DNA of 64,000 nucleotides from Euonymus europaeus (Eukaryota > Streptophyta > Magnoliopsida > Celastrales > Celastraceae): contig OY756972.1 in the NCBI GenBank assembly GCA_963580455.1, positions 2,247,001-2,311,000 on the forward strand. The letters are read 5' to 3'. Position 1 is the first letter of the stretch. Each line of letters begins with the position of its first letter. This document shows positions 50,901-61,800 of this stretch, in pieces. The notes under the pieces are model-generated. The model searched no databases. It was not told where the DNA came from and was given only the letters and a program-made list of their open reading frames with translations. A program made the position numbers and the translations under genes.

Positions 50901-51390
50901 CCGAGTTCTGAATTCGGTGATTTTTAGCTTGATTTCACACTACTTTTCGAGCTCTACAATCCTGGAATTTTTGTTTTTGATTTCAGAACTCGTGGCTAGT
51001 AGGTCTCGTTTCACCTAGTTAGGCGCGAAATGTGGTTTCTTTACGTAAACGGTTTTATGAATATCGGTTCACTCCGAGTTGTGAATTCGGTGATTTTTTC
51101 CTTGATTTCACACTACTTTTCGAGCTCTACAATCCCGGAGTTTCGTTTTTTGATTTCAGAACTCGTGGCTAGTAGGTCTCGTTTCACCTGGTTAGACGCG
51201 AAATGAGGTTTCTTTACGTAAACGGTTTTATGAATATCCGTTGACTCCGAGTTCTGAATTCGGTGATTTTTCGCTTGATTTCACACTAATTTTCGAGCTC
51301 TACAATCCTATCATTTTGTTTTTTGATTTCAGAACTCGTGGCTAGTAGGTCTCCTTTCACCTAGTAAGCCGAGAAATGTGGTTTCTTTAC
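47916..51390 (+). repeat. 24-mer family, copy 2 (three monomers shorter)
   Basis: It follows copy 1 at offset 4,151 up to about 49,800. From there the offset is 3,632 bp (21 monomers less 1 bp), for example CCTATCATTTTG at about 47,675 and 51,307. The step is explained by the 3-monomer duplication in copy 1. Near 51,400 the sequence switches from the GTTTTATGACTATCC unit expected from copy 1 to GTTTTATTAATATCC, which belongs to the next higher-order family. Confidence 0.87.
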
Positions 51391-52429
51391 GTAAACGGTT
51401 TTATTAATATCCGTTGACTCCGAGTTCTGAATTCGTTGATTTTTAGCTTGATTTCACACTACTTTTCGAGCTCTACAATCCTGGCATTTCGGTTTTTGAT
51501 TTCAGAACTCGTGGCTAGTAGGTCTTGTTTCACCTAGTTAGGCGCGAATTGTGGTTTCTTTACGTAAACGGTTTTATGAATAGCCGTTGACTCCGAGTTC
51601 TGAATTCGGTGATTTTTAGCTTGATTTCACACTACTTTTAGAGCTCTACAATCCTGGCATTTCGGTTTTTGATTTCAGAACTCGTGGCTAGTAGGTCTCG
51701 TTTCACCTAGTAAGCCGAGAAATGTGGTTTCTTTACGTAAACGGTTTTATGAATATCCGTTGACTACGAGTTCTGAATTCGGTGATTTTTAGCTTGATTT
51801 TACACTACTTTTCGAGCTCTACAATCCTGGCATTTAGGTTTTTGATTTCAGAACTCGTGGCTAGTAGGTCTCGTTTCACCTAGTCAGGCGCGAATTGTGG
51901 TTTCTTTACGTAAACGGTTTTATGAATATCCGTTGACTCCGAGTTCTGAATTCGGTGATTTTTAGCTTGATTTCACACTACTTTTCGAGCTCTACAATCC
52001 TGGTATTTCGGTTTTTGATTTCAAAACTCGTGGCTAGTAGGTCTCGTTTCACCTCGTTAACCGAGAAATGTGGTTTCTTTACGTAAACGGTTTTATGAAT
52101 ATCCGTTGACTCCGAGTTCTGAATTCGGTGATTTTTCGCTTGATTTCACACTACTTTTCGAGCTCTACAATCCTGTCATTTTGGTTTTTGATTTCAGAAC
52201 TCGTGGCTAGTAGGTCTCCTTTCACCTAGTTAGCGAGAAATGTGGTTTCTTTACGTAAACGGTTTTATGAATATCCGTTGACTCCGAGTTCTGAATTCAG
52301 TGATTTTTAGCTTGATTTTACACTACTTTTAGAGCTCTACAATCCTGGCATTTCGGTTTTTGATTTCAGAACTCGTGGCTAGTAGGTCTCGTTTCACCTA
52401 GTAAGCCGAGAAATGTGATTTCTTTACGT
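50530..52429 (+). repeat. 11-monomer unit (1,902 bp), copy 1, overlapping the end of the 24-mer family
   Basis: GACTCGGAG with AGCTCGATTTC near 50,551 recurs near 52,453 (as AGATCGATTTC). TTGTGAATTCGG recurs near 51,078 and 52,980, and TTATTAATATCC at 51,401 and 53,303. All are 1,902 bp apart: eleven monomers less the 1-bp deletion TTAGCGAGAAATG at about 52,230. The unit therefore spans the apparent boundary between two higher-order families and includes the tail of the 24-mer unit. Confidence 0.85.
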
Positions 52430-55400
52430 AAAAGGTTTTATGAATATCCGTTGACTCGGAGTTCTGAATTCGGTGATTTTTAGATCGATTTCACACTACT
52501 TTTCGAGCTCTACAATCCTGGCATTTCGGTTTTTGATTTCAGAACTCGTGGCTAGTAGGTCTCGTTTCACCTAGTTGGGCGCGAAATGTGGTTTCTTTAC
52601 GTAAACGGTTTTATGAATATCCCTTTACTCCGAGTTCTGAATTCGGTGATTTTTAGCTTGATTTCACACTAGTTTTAGAGCTCTACAATCCTAGCATTTC
52701 GGTTTTTGATTTCAGAACTCGTGGCTAGTAGGTCTCTTTTCACCTAGTAAGCCGAGAAATGGGGTTTCTTTACGTAAACGGTTTTATGAATATCCGTTTA
52801 CTCCGAGTTCTGAATTCGGTGATTTTTAGCTTGATTTCACACTACTTTTCGAGCTCTACAATCCTGGAATTTTTGTTTTTGATTTCAGAACTCGTGGCTA
52901 GTAGGTCTCGTTTCACCTAGTTAGGCGCGAAATGTGGTTTCTTTACGTAAACGGTTTTATGAATATCGGTTCACTCCGAGTTGTGAATTCGGTGATTTTT
53001 TCCTTGATTTCACACTACTTTTCGAGCTCTACAATCCCGGAGTTTCGTTTTTTGATTTCAGAACTCGTGGCTAGTAGGTCTCGTTTCACCTAGTTAGACG
53101 CGAAATGAGGTTTCTTTACGTAAACGGTTTTATGAATATCCGTTGACTCCGAGTTCTGAATTCGGTGATTTTTCGCTTGATTTCACACTAATTTTCGAGC
53201 TCTACAATCCTATCATTTTGTTTTTTGATTTCAGAACTCGTGGCTAGTAGGTCTCCTTTCACCTAGTAAGCCGAGAAATGTGGTTTCTTTACGTAAACGG
53301 TTTTATTAATATCCGTTGACTCCGAGTTCTGAATTCGTTGATTTTTAGCTTGATTTCACACTACTTTTCGAGCTCTACAATCCTGGCATTTCGGTTTTTG
53401 ATTTCAGAACTCGTGGCTAGTAGGTCTTGTTTCACCTAGTTAGGCGCGAATTGTGGTTTCTTTACGTAAACGGTTTTATGAATAGCCGTTGACTCCGAGT
53501 TCTGAATTCGGTGATTTTTAGCTTGATTTCACACTACTTTTAGAGCTCTACAATCCTGGCATTTCGGTTTTTGATTTCAGAACTCGTGGCTAGTAGGTCT
53601 CGTTTCACCTAGTAAGCCGAGAAATGTGGTTTCTTTACGTAAACGGTTTTATGAATATCCGTTGACTCCGAGTTCTGAATTCGGTGATTTTTAGCTTGAT
53701 TTTACACTACTTTTCGAGCTCTACAATCCTGGCATTTCGGTTTTTGATTTCAGAACTCGTGGCTAGTAGGTCTCGTTTCACCTAGTCAGGCGCGAATTGT
53801 GGTTTCTTTACGTAAACGGTTTTATGAATATCCGTTGACTCCGAGTTCTGAATTCGGTGATTTTTAGCTTGATTTCACACTACTTTTCGAGCTCTACAAT
53901 CCTGGTATTTCGGTTTTTGATTTCAAAACTCGTGGCTAGTAGGTCTCGTTTCACCTCGTTAACCGAGAAATGTGGTTTCTTTACGTAAACGGTTTTATGA
54001 ATATCCGTTGACTCCGAGTTCTGAATTCGGTGATTTTTCGCTTGATTTCACACTACTTTTCGAGCTCTACAATCCTGTCATTTTGGTTTTTGATTTCAGA
54101 ACTCGTGGCTAGTAGGTCTCCTTTCACCTAGTTAGCGAGAAATGTGGTTTCTTTACGTAAACGGTTTTATGAATATCCGTTGACTCCGAGTTCTGAATTC
54201 GGTGATTTTTAGCTTGATTTTACACTACTTTTAGAGCTCTACAATCCTGGCATTTCGGTTTTTGATTTCAGAACTCGTGGCTAGTAGGTCTCGTTTCACC
54301 TAGTAAGCCGAGAAATGTGATTTCTTTACGTAAACGGTTTTATGAATATCCGTTGACTCCGAGTTCTGAATTCGGTGATTTTTAGCTTGATTTCACACTA
54401 CTTTTCGAGCTCTACAATCCTGGTATTCCGGTTTTTGATTTCAGAACTCGTGGCTAGTAGGTCTCGTTTCACCTCGTTAACCGAGAAATGTGGTTTCTTT
54501 ACGTAAACGGTTTTATGAATATCCGTTGACTCCGAGTTCTGAATTCGGTGATTTTTAGCTTGATTTCACACTACTTTTCAAGCTCTACAATCCTGGCATT
54601 TCGGGTTTTGATTTCAGAACTCGTGGCTAGTTTGTCTTCTTTCACCTAGTAAGCCGAGAAATGTGGTTTCTTTACTTAAACGGTTTTATGAATATCCGTT
54701 GACTCCGAGTTCTGAATTCGGTGATTTTTAGCTTGATTTCACACTACTTTTCGAGCTCTCCAATCCTCGCATTTCGGTTTTTGATTTCAGAACTCGTGGC
54801 TAGTAGGTCTCGTTTCACCTAGTTAGGCGCGAATTGTGGTTTCTTTACGTAAACGGTTTTATGAATATCCGTTGACTCCGAGTTCTGAATTCGGTGATTT
54901 TTAGCTTGATTTCACACTACTTTGCGAGCTCTACAATCCTGGTATTTCGGTTTTTGATTTCAGAACTCGTGGCTAGTAGGTCTCGTTTCACCTCGTTAAC
55001 CGAGAAATGTGGTTTCTTTACGTAAACGGTTTTATGAATATCCGTTGACTCGGAGTTCTGAATTCGGTGATTTTTAGCTTGATTTCACACTAGTTTTAGA
55101 GCTCTACAATCCTAGCATTTCGGTTTTTGATTTCAGAACTCGTGGCTAGTAGGTCTCTTTTCACCTAGTAAGCCGAGAAATGGGGTTTCTTTACGTAAAC
55201 GGTTTTATGAATATCCGTTGACTCCGAGTTCTGAATTCGGTGATTTTTTGCTTGATTTCACACTAGTTTTAGAGCTCTACAATCCTAGCATTTCGGTTTT
55301 TGATTTCAGAACTCGTGGCTAGTAGGTCTCTTTTCACCTAGTAAGCCGAGAAATGGGGTTTCTTTACGTAAACGGTTTTATAAATATCCGTTGACTCCGA

Positions 55401-56303
55401 GTTCTGAATTCGGTGATTTTTAGCTTGATTTCACACTACTTTTCGAGCTCTACAATCCTGGCATTTTGGTTTTTGATTTCAGAACTCGTGGCTAGTAGGT
55501 CTCGTTTCACCTAGTTAGGCGCGAAATGTGGTTTCTTTACGTAAACGGTTTTATGAATATCCGTTCACTCCGAGTTGTGAATTCGGTGATTTTTTCCTTG
55601 ATTTCACACTACTTTTTGAGCTCTACAATCCCGGAGTTTCGTTTTTTGATTTCAGAACTCGTGGCTAGTAGGTCTCGTTTCACCTAGTTAGACGCGAAAT
55701 GAGGTTTCTTTACGTAAACGGTTTTATGAATATCCGTTGACTCCGAGTTCTGAATTCGGTGATTTTTCGCTTGATTTCACACTAATTTTTGAGCTCTACA
55801 ATCCTGTCATTTTGTTTTTTGATTTCAGAACTCGTGGCTAGTAGGTCTCCTTTCACCTAGTAAGCCGAGAAATGTGGTTTCTTTACGTAAACGGTTTTAT
55901 GAATATCCGTTGACTCCGAGTTCTGAATTCGTTGATTTTTAGCTTGATTTCACACTACTTTTCGAGCTCTACAATCCTGGCATTTCGGTTTTTGATTTCA
56001 GAAATCGTGGCTAGTAGGTCTCGTTTCACCTAGTTAGGCGCGAATTGTGGTTTCTTTACGTAAACGGTTTTATGAATATCCGTTGACTCCGAGTTCTGAA
56101 TTCGGTGATTTTTAGCTTGATTTCACACTACTTTTAGAGCTCTACAATCCTGGCATTTTGATTTTTGATTTCAGAACTCGTGGCTAGTAGGTCTTGTTTC
56201 ACCTAGTAAGCCGAGAAATGTGGTTTCTTTACGTAAACGGTTTTATGAATATCCGTTGACTCCGAGTTCTGAATTCGGTGATTTTTAGCTTGATTTCACA
56301 CTA

Positions 56304-56313
56304 CTTTACTTTT
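56304..56313 (+). repeat. 5-bp insertion unit (CTACTTTACTTTTCG), two copies
   Basis: ACTACTTTTCG is expanded to ACTACTTTACTTTTCG by a 5-bp tandem duplication, giving a 178-bp unit. It occurs here and at 62,711 only, the two copies of the 6,407-bp block. It is the largest length change in any monomer of the window. Confidence 0.92.
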
Positions 56314-57860
56314 CGAGCTCTACAATCCTGGCATTTCGGTTTTTGATTTCAGAACTCGTGGCTATTAAGTCTCGTTTCACCTAGTTAGGCGCGAATTGTG
56401 GTTTCTTTACGTAAACGGTTTTATGAATATCCGTTGACTCCGAGTTCTGAATTCGGTGATTTTTAGCTTGATTTCACACTACTTTTCGAGCTCTACAATC
56501 CTGGTATTCCGGTTTTTTTATTTCAGAACTCGTGGCTAGTAGGTCTCGTTTCACCTCGTTAACCGAGAAATGTGGTTTTTTTACGTAAACGGTTTTATGA
56601 ATATCCGTTGACTCCGAGTTCTGAATTCGGTGATTTTTAGGTTGATTTCACAATACTTTTCGAGCTCTACAATCCTGGCATTTCGGTTTTTGATTTCAGA
56701 ACTCGTGGCTAGTTTGTCTTCTTTCACCTAGTAAGCCGAGAAATGTGGTTTCTTTACTTAAACGGTTTTATGAATATCCGTTGACTCCGAGTTCTGAATT
56801 CGGTGATTTTTAGCTTGATTTCACACTACTTTTCGAGCTCTACAATCCTCGCATTTCGGTTTTTGATTTCAGAACACGTGGCTAGTAGGTCTCGTTTCAC
56901 CTAGTTAGGCGCGAATTGTGCTTTCTTTACGTAAACGGTTTTATGAATATCCGTTGACTCCGAGTTCTGAATTCGGTGATTTTTAGCTTGATTTCACACT
57001 ACTTTGCGAGCTCTACAATCCTGGTATTTCGGTTTTTGATTTCAGAACTCGTGGCTAGTAGGTCTCGTTTCACCTCGTTAACCGCGAAATGTGGTTTCTT
57101 TACGTAAACGGTTTTATGAATATCCGTCGACTCGGAGTTCTGAATTCGGTGATTTTTAGCTTGATTTCACACTAGTTTTAGAGCTCTACAATCCCGGAGT
57201 TTCGTTTTTTGATTTCAGAACTCGTGGCTAGTAGGTCTCGTTTCACCTAGTAAGCCGAGAAATGAGGTTTCTTTACGTAAACGGTTTTATGAATATCCGT
57301 TGACTCTGAGTTCTGAATTCGGTGATTTTTAGCTTGATTTCACACTAGTTTTAGAGCTCTACAATCCTAGCATTTCGGTTTTTGATTTCAGAACTCGTGG
57401 CTAGTAGGTCTCCTTTAACCTAGTAAGCCGAGAAATGTGGTTTCTTTACGTAAACGGTTTTATGAATATCCGTTGACTCCGAGTTCTGAATTCGATGATT
57501 TTTAGCTTGATTTCACACTACTTTTCGAGCTCTACAATCCTGGCATTTCGGTTTTTGATTTCAGAACTCGTGGCTAGTAGGTCTCATTTCACCTAATTAG
57601 GCGCGAATTGTGGTTTCTTTACGTAAACGGTTTTATGAATATCCGTTGACTCCGAGTTCTGAATTCGGTGATTTTTAGCTTGATTTCACACTACTATGCG
57701 AGCTCTACAATCCTGGTATTTCGGTTTTTGATTTCAGAACTCGTGGCTAGTAGGTCTCGTTTCACCTCGTTAACCGAGAAATGTGGTTTCTTTACGTAAA
57801 CGGTTTTATGAATATCCGTTGACTCGGAGTTCTGAATTCGGTGATTTTTAGCTTGATTTC

Positions 57861-57872
57861 ACACTAAATTTT
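57861..57872 (+). repeat. 1-bp-inserted unit (ACTAAATTTTCG)
   Basis: The only unit with ACTAAATTTTCG in place of ACTAATTTTCG. Its partner in copy 2 of the 37-mer would fall beyond the right edge of the window, so whether the insertion is shared cannot be told. Confidence 0.85.
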
Positions 57873-58836
57873 CGAGCTCTACAATCCTGGCATTTCGGTT
57901 TTTGATTTCAGAACTCGTGGCTAGTAGGTCTCGTTTCACCTAGTTAGGCGCAAAATGTGGTTTCTTTAAGTAAACGGTTTTATGAATATCTGTTTACTCC
58001 GAGTTCTGAATTCGGTGATTTTTAGCTTGATTTCACACTTGTTTTAGAGCTCTACAATCCTAGCATTTCGGTTTTTGATTTCAGAACTCGTGGCTAGTAG
58101 GTCTCTTTTCACCTAGTAAGCCGAGAAATGGGGTTTCTCTACGTAAACGGTTTTATGAATATCCGTTGACTCCGAGTTCTGAATTCGGTGATTTTTAGCT
58201 TGATTTCACACTACTTTTCGAGCTCTACAATCCTGGCATTTCGGTTTTTGATTTCAGAACTCGTGTCTAGTTTTTCTTCTTTCACCTAGTAAGCCGAGAA
58301 ATGTGGTTTCTTTACTTAAACGGTTTTATGAATATCCGTTGACTCCGAGTTCTGAATTCGGTGATTTTTAGCTTGATTTCACACTACTTTTCGAGCTCTA
58401 CAATCCTCGCATTTCGGTTTTTGATTTCAGAACTCGTGGCTAGTAGGTCTCATTTCACCTAGTTGGGCGCGAATTGTGGTTTCTTTACGTAAACGGTTTT
58501 ATGAATATCCGTTGACTCCGAGTTCTAAATTCGGTGATTTTTAGCTTGATTTCACACTACTTTGCGAGCTCTACAATCCTGGTATTTCGGTTTTTTATTT
58601 CAGAACTCGTGGCTAGTAGGTCTCGTTTCACCTCGTTAACCGAGAAATGTGGTTTCTTTACGTAAACGATTTTATGAATATCCGTTGACTCGGAGTTCTG
58701 AATTCGGTGATTTTTAGCTTCATTTCACACTAGTTTTAGAGCTCTACAATGCTAGCATTTCGGTTTTTGATTTCAGAACTCGTGGCTAGTAGGTCTCTTT
58801 TCACCTAGTAAGCCGAGAAATGGGGTTTCTTTACGT

Positions 58837-61800
58837 AAAAGGTTTTATGAATATCCGTTGACTCGGAGTTCTGAATTCGGTGATTTTTAGATCGATTTCA
58901 CACTACTTTTCGAGCTCTACAATCCTGGCATTTCGGTTTTTGATTTCAGAACTCGTGGCTAGTAGGTCTCGTTTCACCTAGTTGGGCGCGAAATGTGGTT
59001 TCTTTACGTAAACGGTTTTATGAATATCCCTTTACTCCGAGTTCTGAATTCGGTGATTTTTAGCTTGATTTCACACTAGTTTTAGAGCTCTACAATCCTA
59101 GCATTTCGGTTTTTGATTTCAGAACTCGTGGCTAGTAGGTCTCTTTTCACCTAGTAAGCCGAGAAATGGGGTTTCTTTACGTAAACGGTTTTATGAATAT
59201 CCGTTTACTCCGAGTTCTGAATTCGGTGATTTTTAGCTTGATTTCACACTACTTTTCGAGCTCTACAATCCTGGAATTTTTGTTTTTGATTTCAGAACTC
59301 GTGGCTAGTAGGTCTCGTTTCACCTAGTTAGGCGCGAAATGTGGTTTCTTTACGTAAACGGTTTTATGAATATCGGTTCACTCCGAGTTGTGAATTCGGT
59401 GATTTTTTCCTTGATTTCACACTACTTTTCGAGCTCTACAATCCCGGAGTTTCGTTTTTTGATTTCAGAACTCGTGGCTAGTAGGTCTCGTTTCACCTAG
59501 TTAGACGCGAAATGAGGTTTCTTTACGTAAACGGTTTTATGAATATCCGTTGACTCCGAGTTCTGAATTCGATGATTTTTCGCTTGATTTCACACTAATT
59601 TTCGAGCTCTACAATCCTATCATTTTGTTTTTTGATTTCAGAACTCGTGGCTAGTAGGTCTCCTTTCACCTAGTAAGCCGAGAAATGTGGTTTCTTTACG
59701 TAAACGGTTTTATTAATATCCGTTGACTCCGAGTTCTGAATTCGTTGATTTTTAGCTTGATTTCACACTACTTTTCGAGCTCTACAATCCTGGCATTTCG
59801 GTTTTTGATTTCAGAACTCGTGGCTAGTAGGTCTTGTTTCACCTAGTTAGGCGCGAATTGTGGTTTCTTTACGTAAACGGTTTTATGAATAGCCGTTGAC
59901 TCCGAGTTCTGAATTCGGTGATTTTTAGCTTGATTTCACACTACTTTTAGAGCTCTACAATCCTGGCATTTCGGTTTTTGATTTCAGAACTCGTGGCTAG
60001 TAGGTCTCGTTTCACCTAGTAAGCCGAGAAATGTGGTTTCTTTACGTAAACGGTTTTATGAATATCCGTTGACTCCGAGTTCTGAATTCGGTGATTTTTA
60101 GCTTGATTTTACACTACTTTTCGAGCTCTACAATCCTGGCATTTCGGTTTTTGATTTCAGAACTCGTGGCTAGTAGGTCTCGTTTCACCTAGTCAGGCGC
60201 GAATTGTGGTTTCTTTACGTAAACGGTTTTATGAATATCCGTTGACTCCGAGTTCTGAATTCGGTGATTTTTAGCTTGATTTCACACTACTTTTCGAGCT
60301 CTACAATCCTGGTATTTCGGTTTTTGATTTCAAAACTCGTGGCTAGTAGGTCTCGTTTCACCTCGTTAACCGAGAAATGTGGTTTCTTTACGTAAACGGT
60401 TTTATGAATATCCGTTGACTCCGAGTTCTGAATTCGGTGATTTTTCGCTTGATTTCACACTACTTTTCGAGCTCTACAATCCTGTCATTTTGGTTTTTGA
60501 TTTCAGAACTCGTGGCTAGTAGGTCTCCTTTCACCTAGTTAGCAAGAAATGTGGTTTCTTTACGTAAACGGTTTTATGAATATCCGTTGACTCCGAGTTC
60601 TGAATTCAGTGATTTTTAGCTTGATTTTACACTACTTTTAGAGCTCTACAATCCTGGCATTTCGGTTTTTGATTTCAGAACTCGTGGCTAGTAGGTCTCG
60701 TTTCACCTAGTAAGCCGAGAAATGTGATTTCTTTACGTAAACGGTTTTATGAATATCCGTTGACTCCGAGTTCTGAATTCGGTGATTTTTAGCTTGATTT
60801 CACACTACTTTTCGAGCTCTACAATCCTGGTATTCCGGTTTTTGATTTCAGAACTCGTGGCTAGTAGGTCTCGTTTCACCTCGTTAACCGAGAAATGTGG
60901 TTTCTTTACGTAAACGGTTTTATGAATATCCGTTGACTCCGAGTTCTGAATTCGGTGATTTTTAGCTTGATTTCACACTACTTTTCAAGCTCTACAATCC
61001 TGGCATTTCGGGTTTTGATTTCAGAACTCGTGGCTAGTTTGTCTTCTTTCACCTAGTAAGCCGAGAAATGTGGTTTCTTTACTTAAACGGTTTTATGAAT
61101 ATCCGTTGACTCCGAGTTCTGAATTCGGTGATTTTTAGCTTGATTTCACACTACTTTTCGAGCTCTCCAATCCTCGCATTTCGGTTTTTGATTTCAGAAC
61201 TCGTGGCTAGTAGGTCTCGTTTCACCTAGTTAGGCGCGAATTGTGGTTTCTTTACGTAAACGGTTTTATGAATATCCGTTGACTCCGAGTTCTGAATTCG
61301 GTGATTTTTAGCTTGATTTCACACTACTTTGCGAGCTCTACAATCTTGGTATTTCGGTTTTTGATTTCAGAACTCGTGGCTAGTAGGTCTCGTTTCACCT
61401 CGTTAACCGAGAAATGTGGTTTCTTTACGTAAACGGTTTTATGAATATCCGTTGACTCGGAGTTCTGAATTCGGTGATTTTTAGCTCGATTTCACACTAG
61501 TTTTAGAGCTCTACAATCCTAGCATTTCGGTTTTTGATTTCAGAACTCGTGGCTAGTAGGTCTTTTTTCACCTAGTAAGCCGAGAAATGGGGTTTCTTTA
61601 CGTAAACGGTTTTATGAATATCCGTTGACTCCGAGTTCTGAATTCGATGATTTTTTGCTTGATTTCACACTAGTTTTAGAGCTCTACAATCCTAGCATTT
61701 CGGTTTTTGATTTCAAAACTCGTGGCTAGTAGGTCTCTTTTCACCTAGTAAGCCGAGAAATGGGGTTTCTTTACGTAAACGGTTTTATAAATATCCGTTG

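Larger units (their letters stand above)
52430..58836 (+). repeat. 37-monomer higher-order unit (6,407 bp), copy 1
   Basis: Markers recur at +6,407 bp: AAAAGGTTTTATG (52,430 and 58,837), TTATTAATATCC (53,303 and 59,710), TATAAATA (55,379 and 61,786), the 5-bp insertion in CTTTACTTTTCG (56,304 and 62,711) and CACGTG (56,875 and 63,282). The length equals 37 x 173 = 6,401 plus 6. Those 6 bp come from +5 (near 56,304), +1 (ACTAAATTTTCG near 57,865), +1 (CCGGTTTTTTTATTT near 56,511) and -1 (TTAGCGAG near 54,131). Its first 1.9 kb is also the second copy of the 11-monomer unit. Confidence 0.9.
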
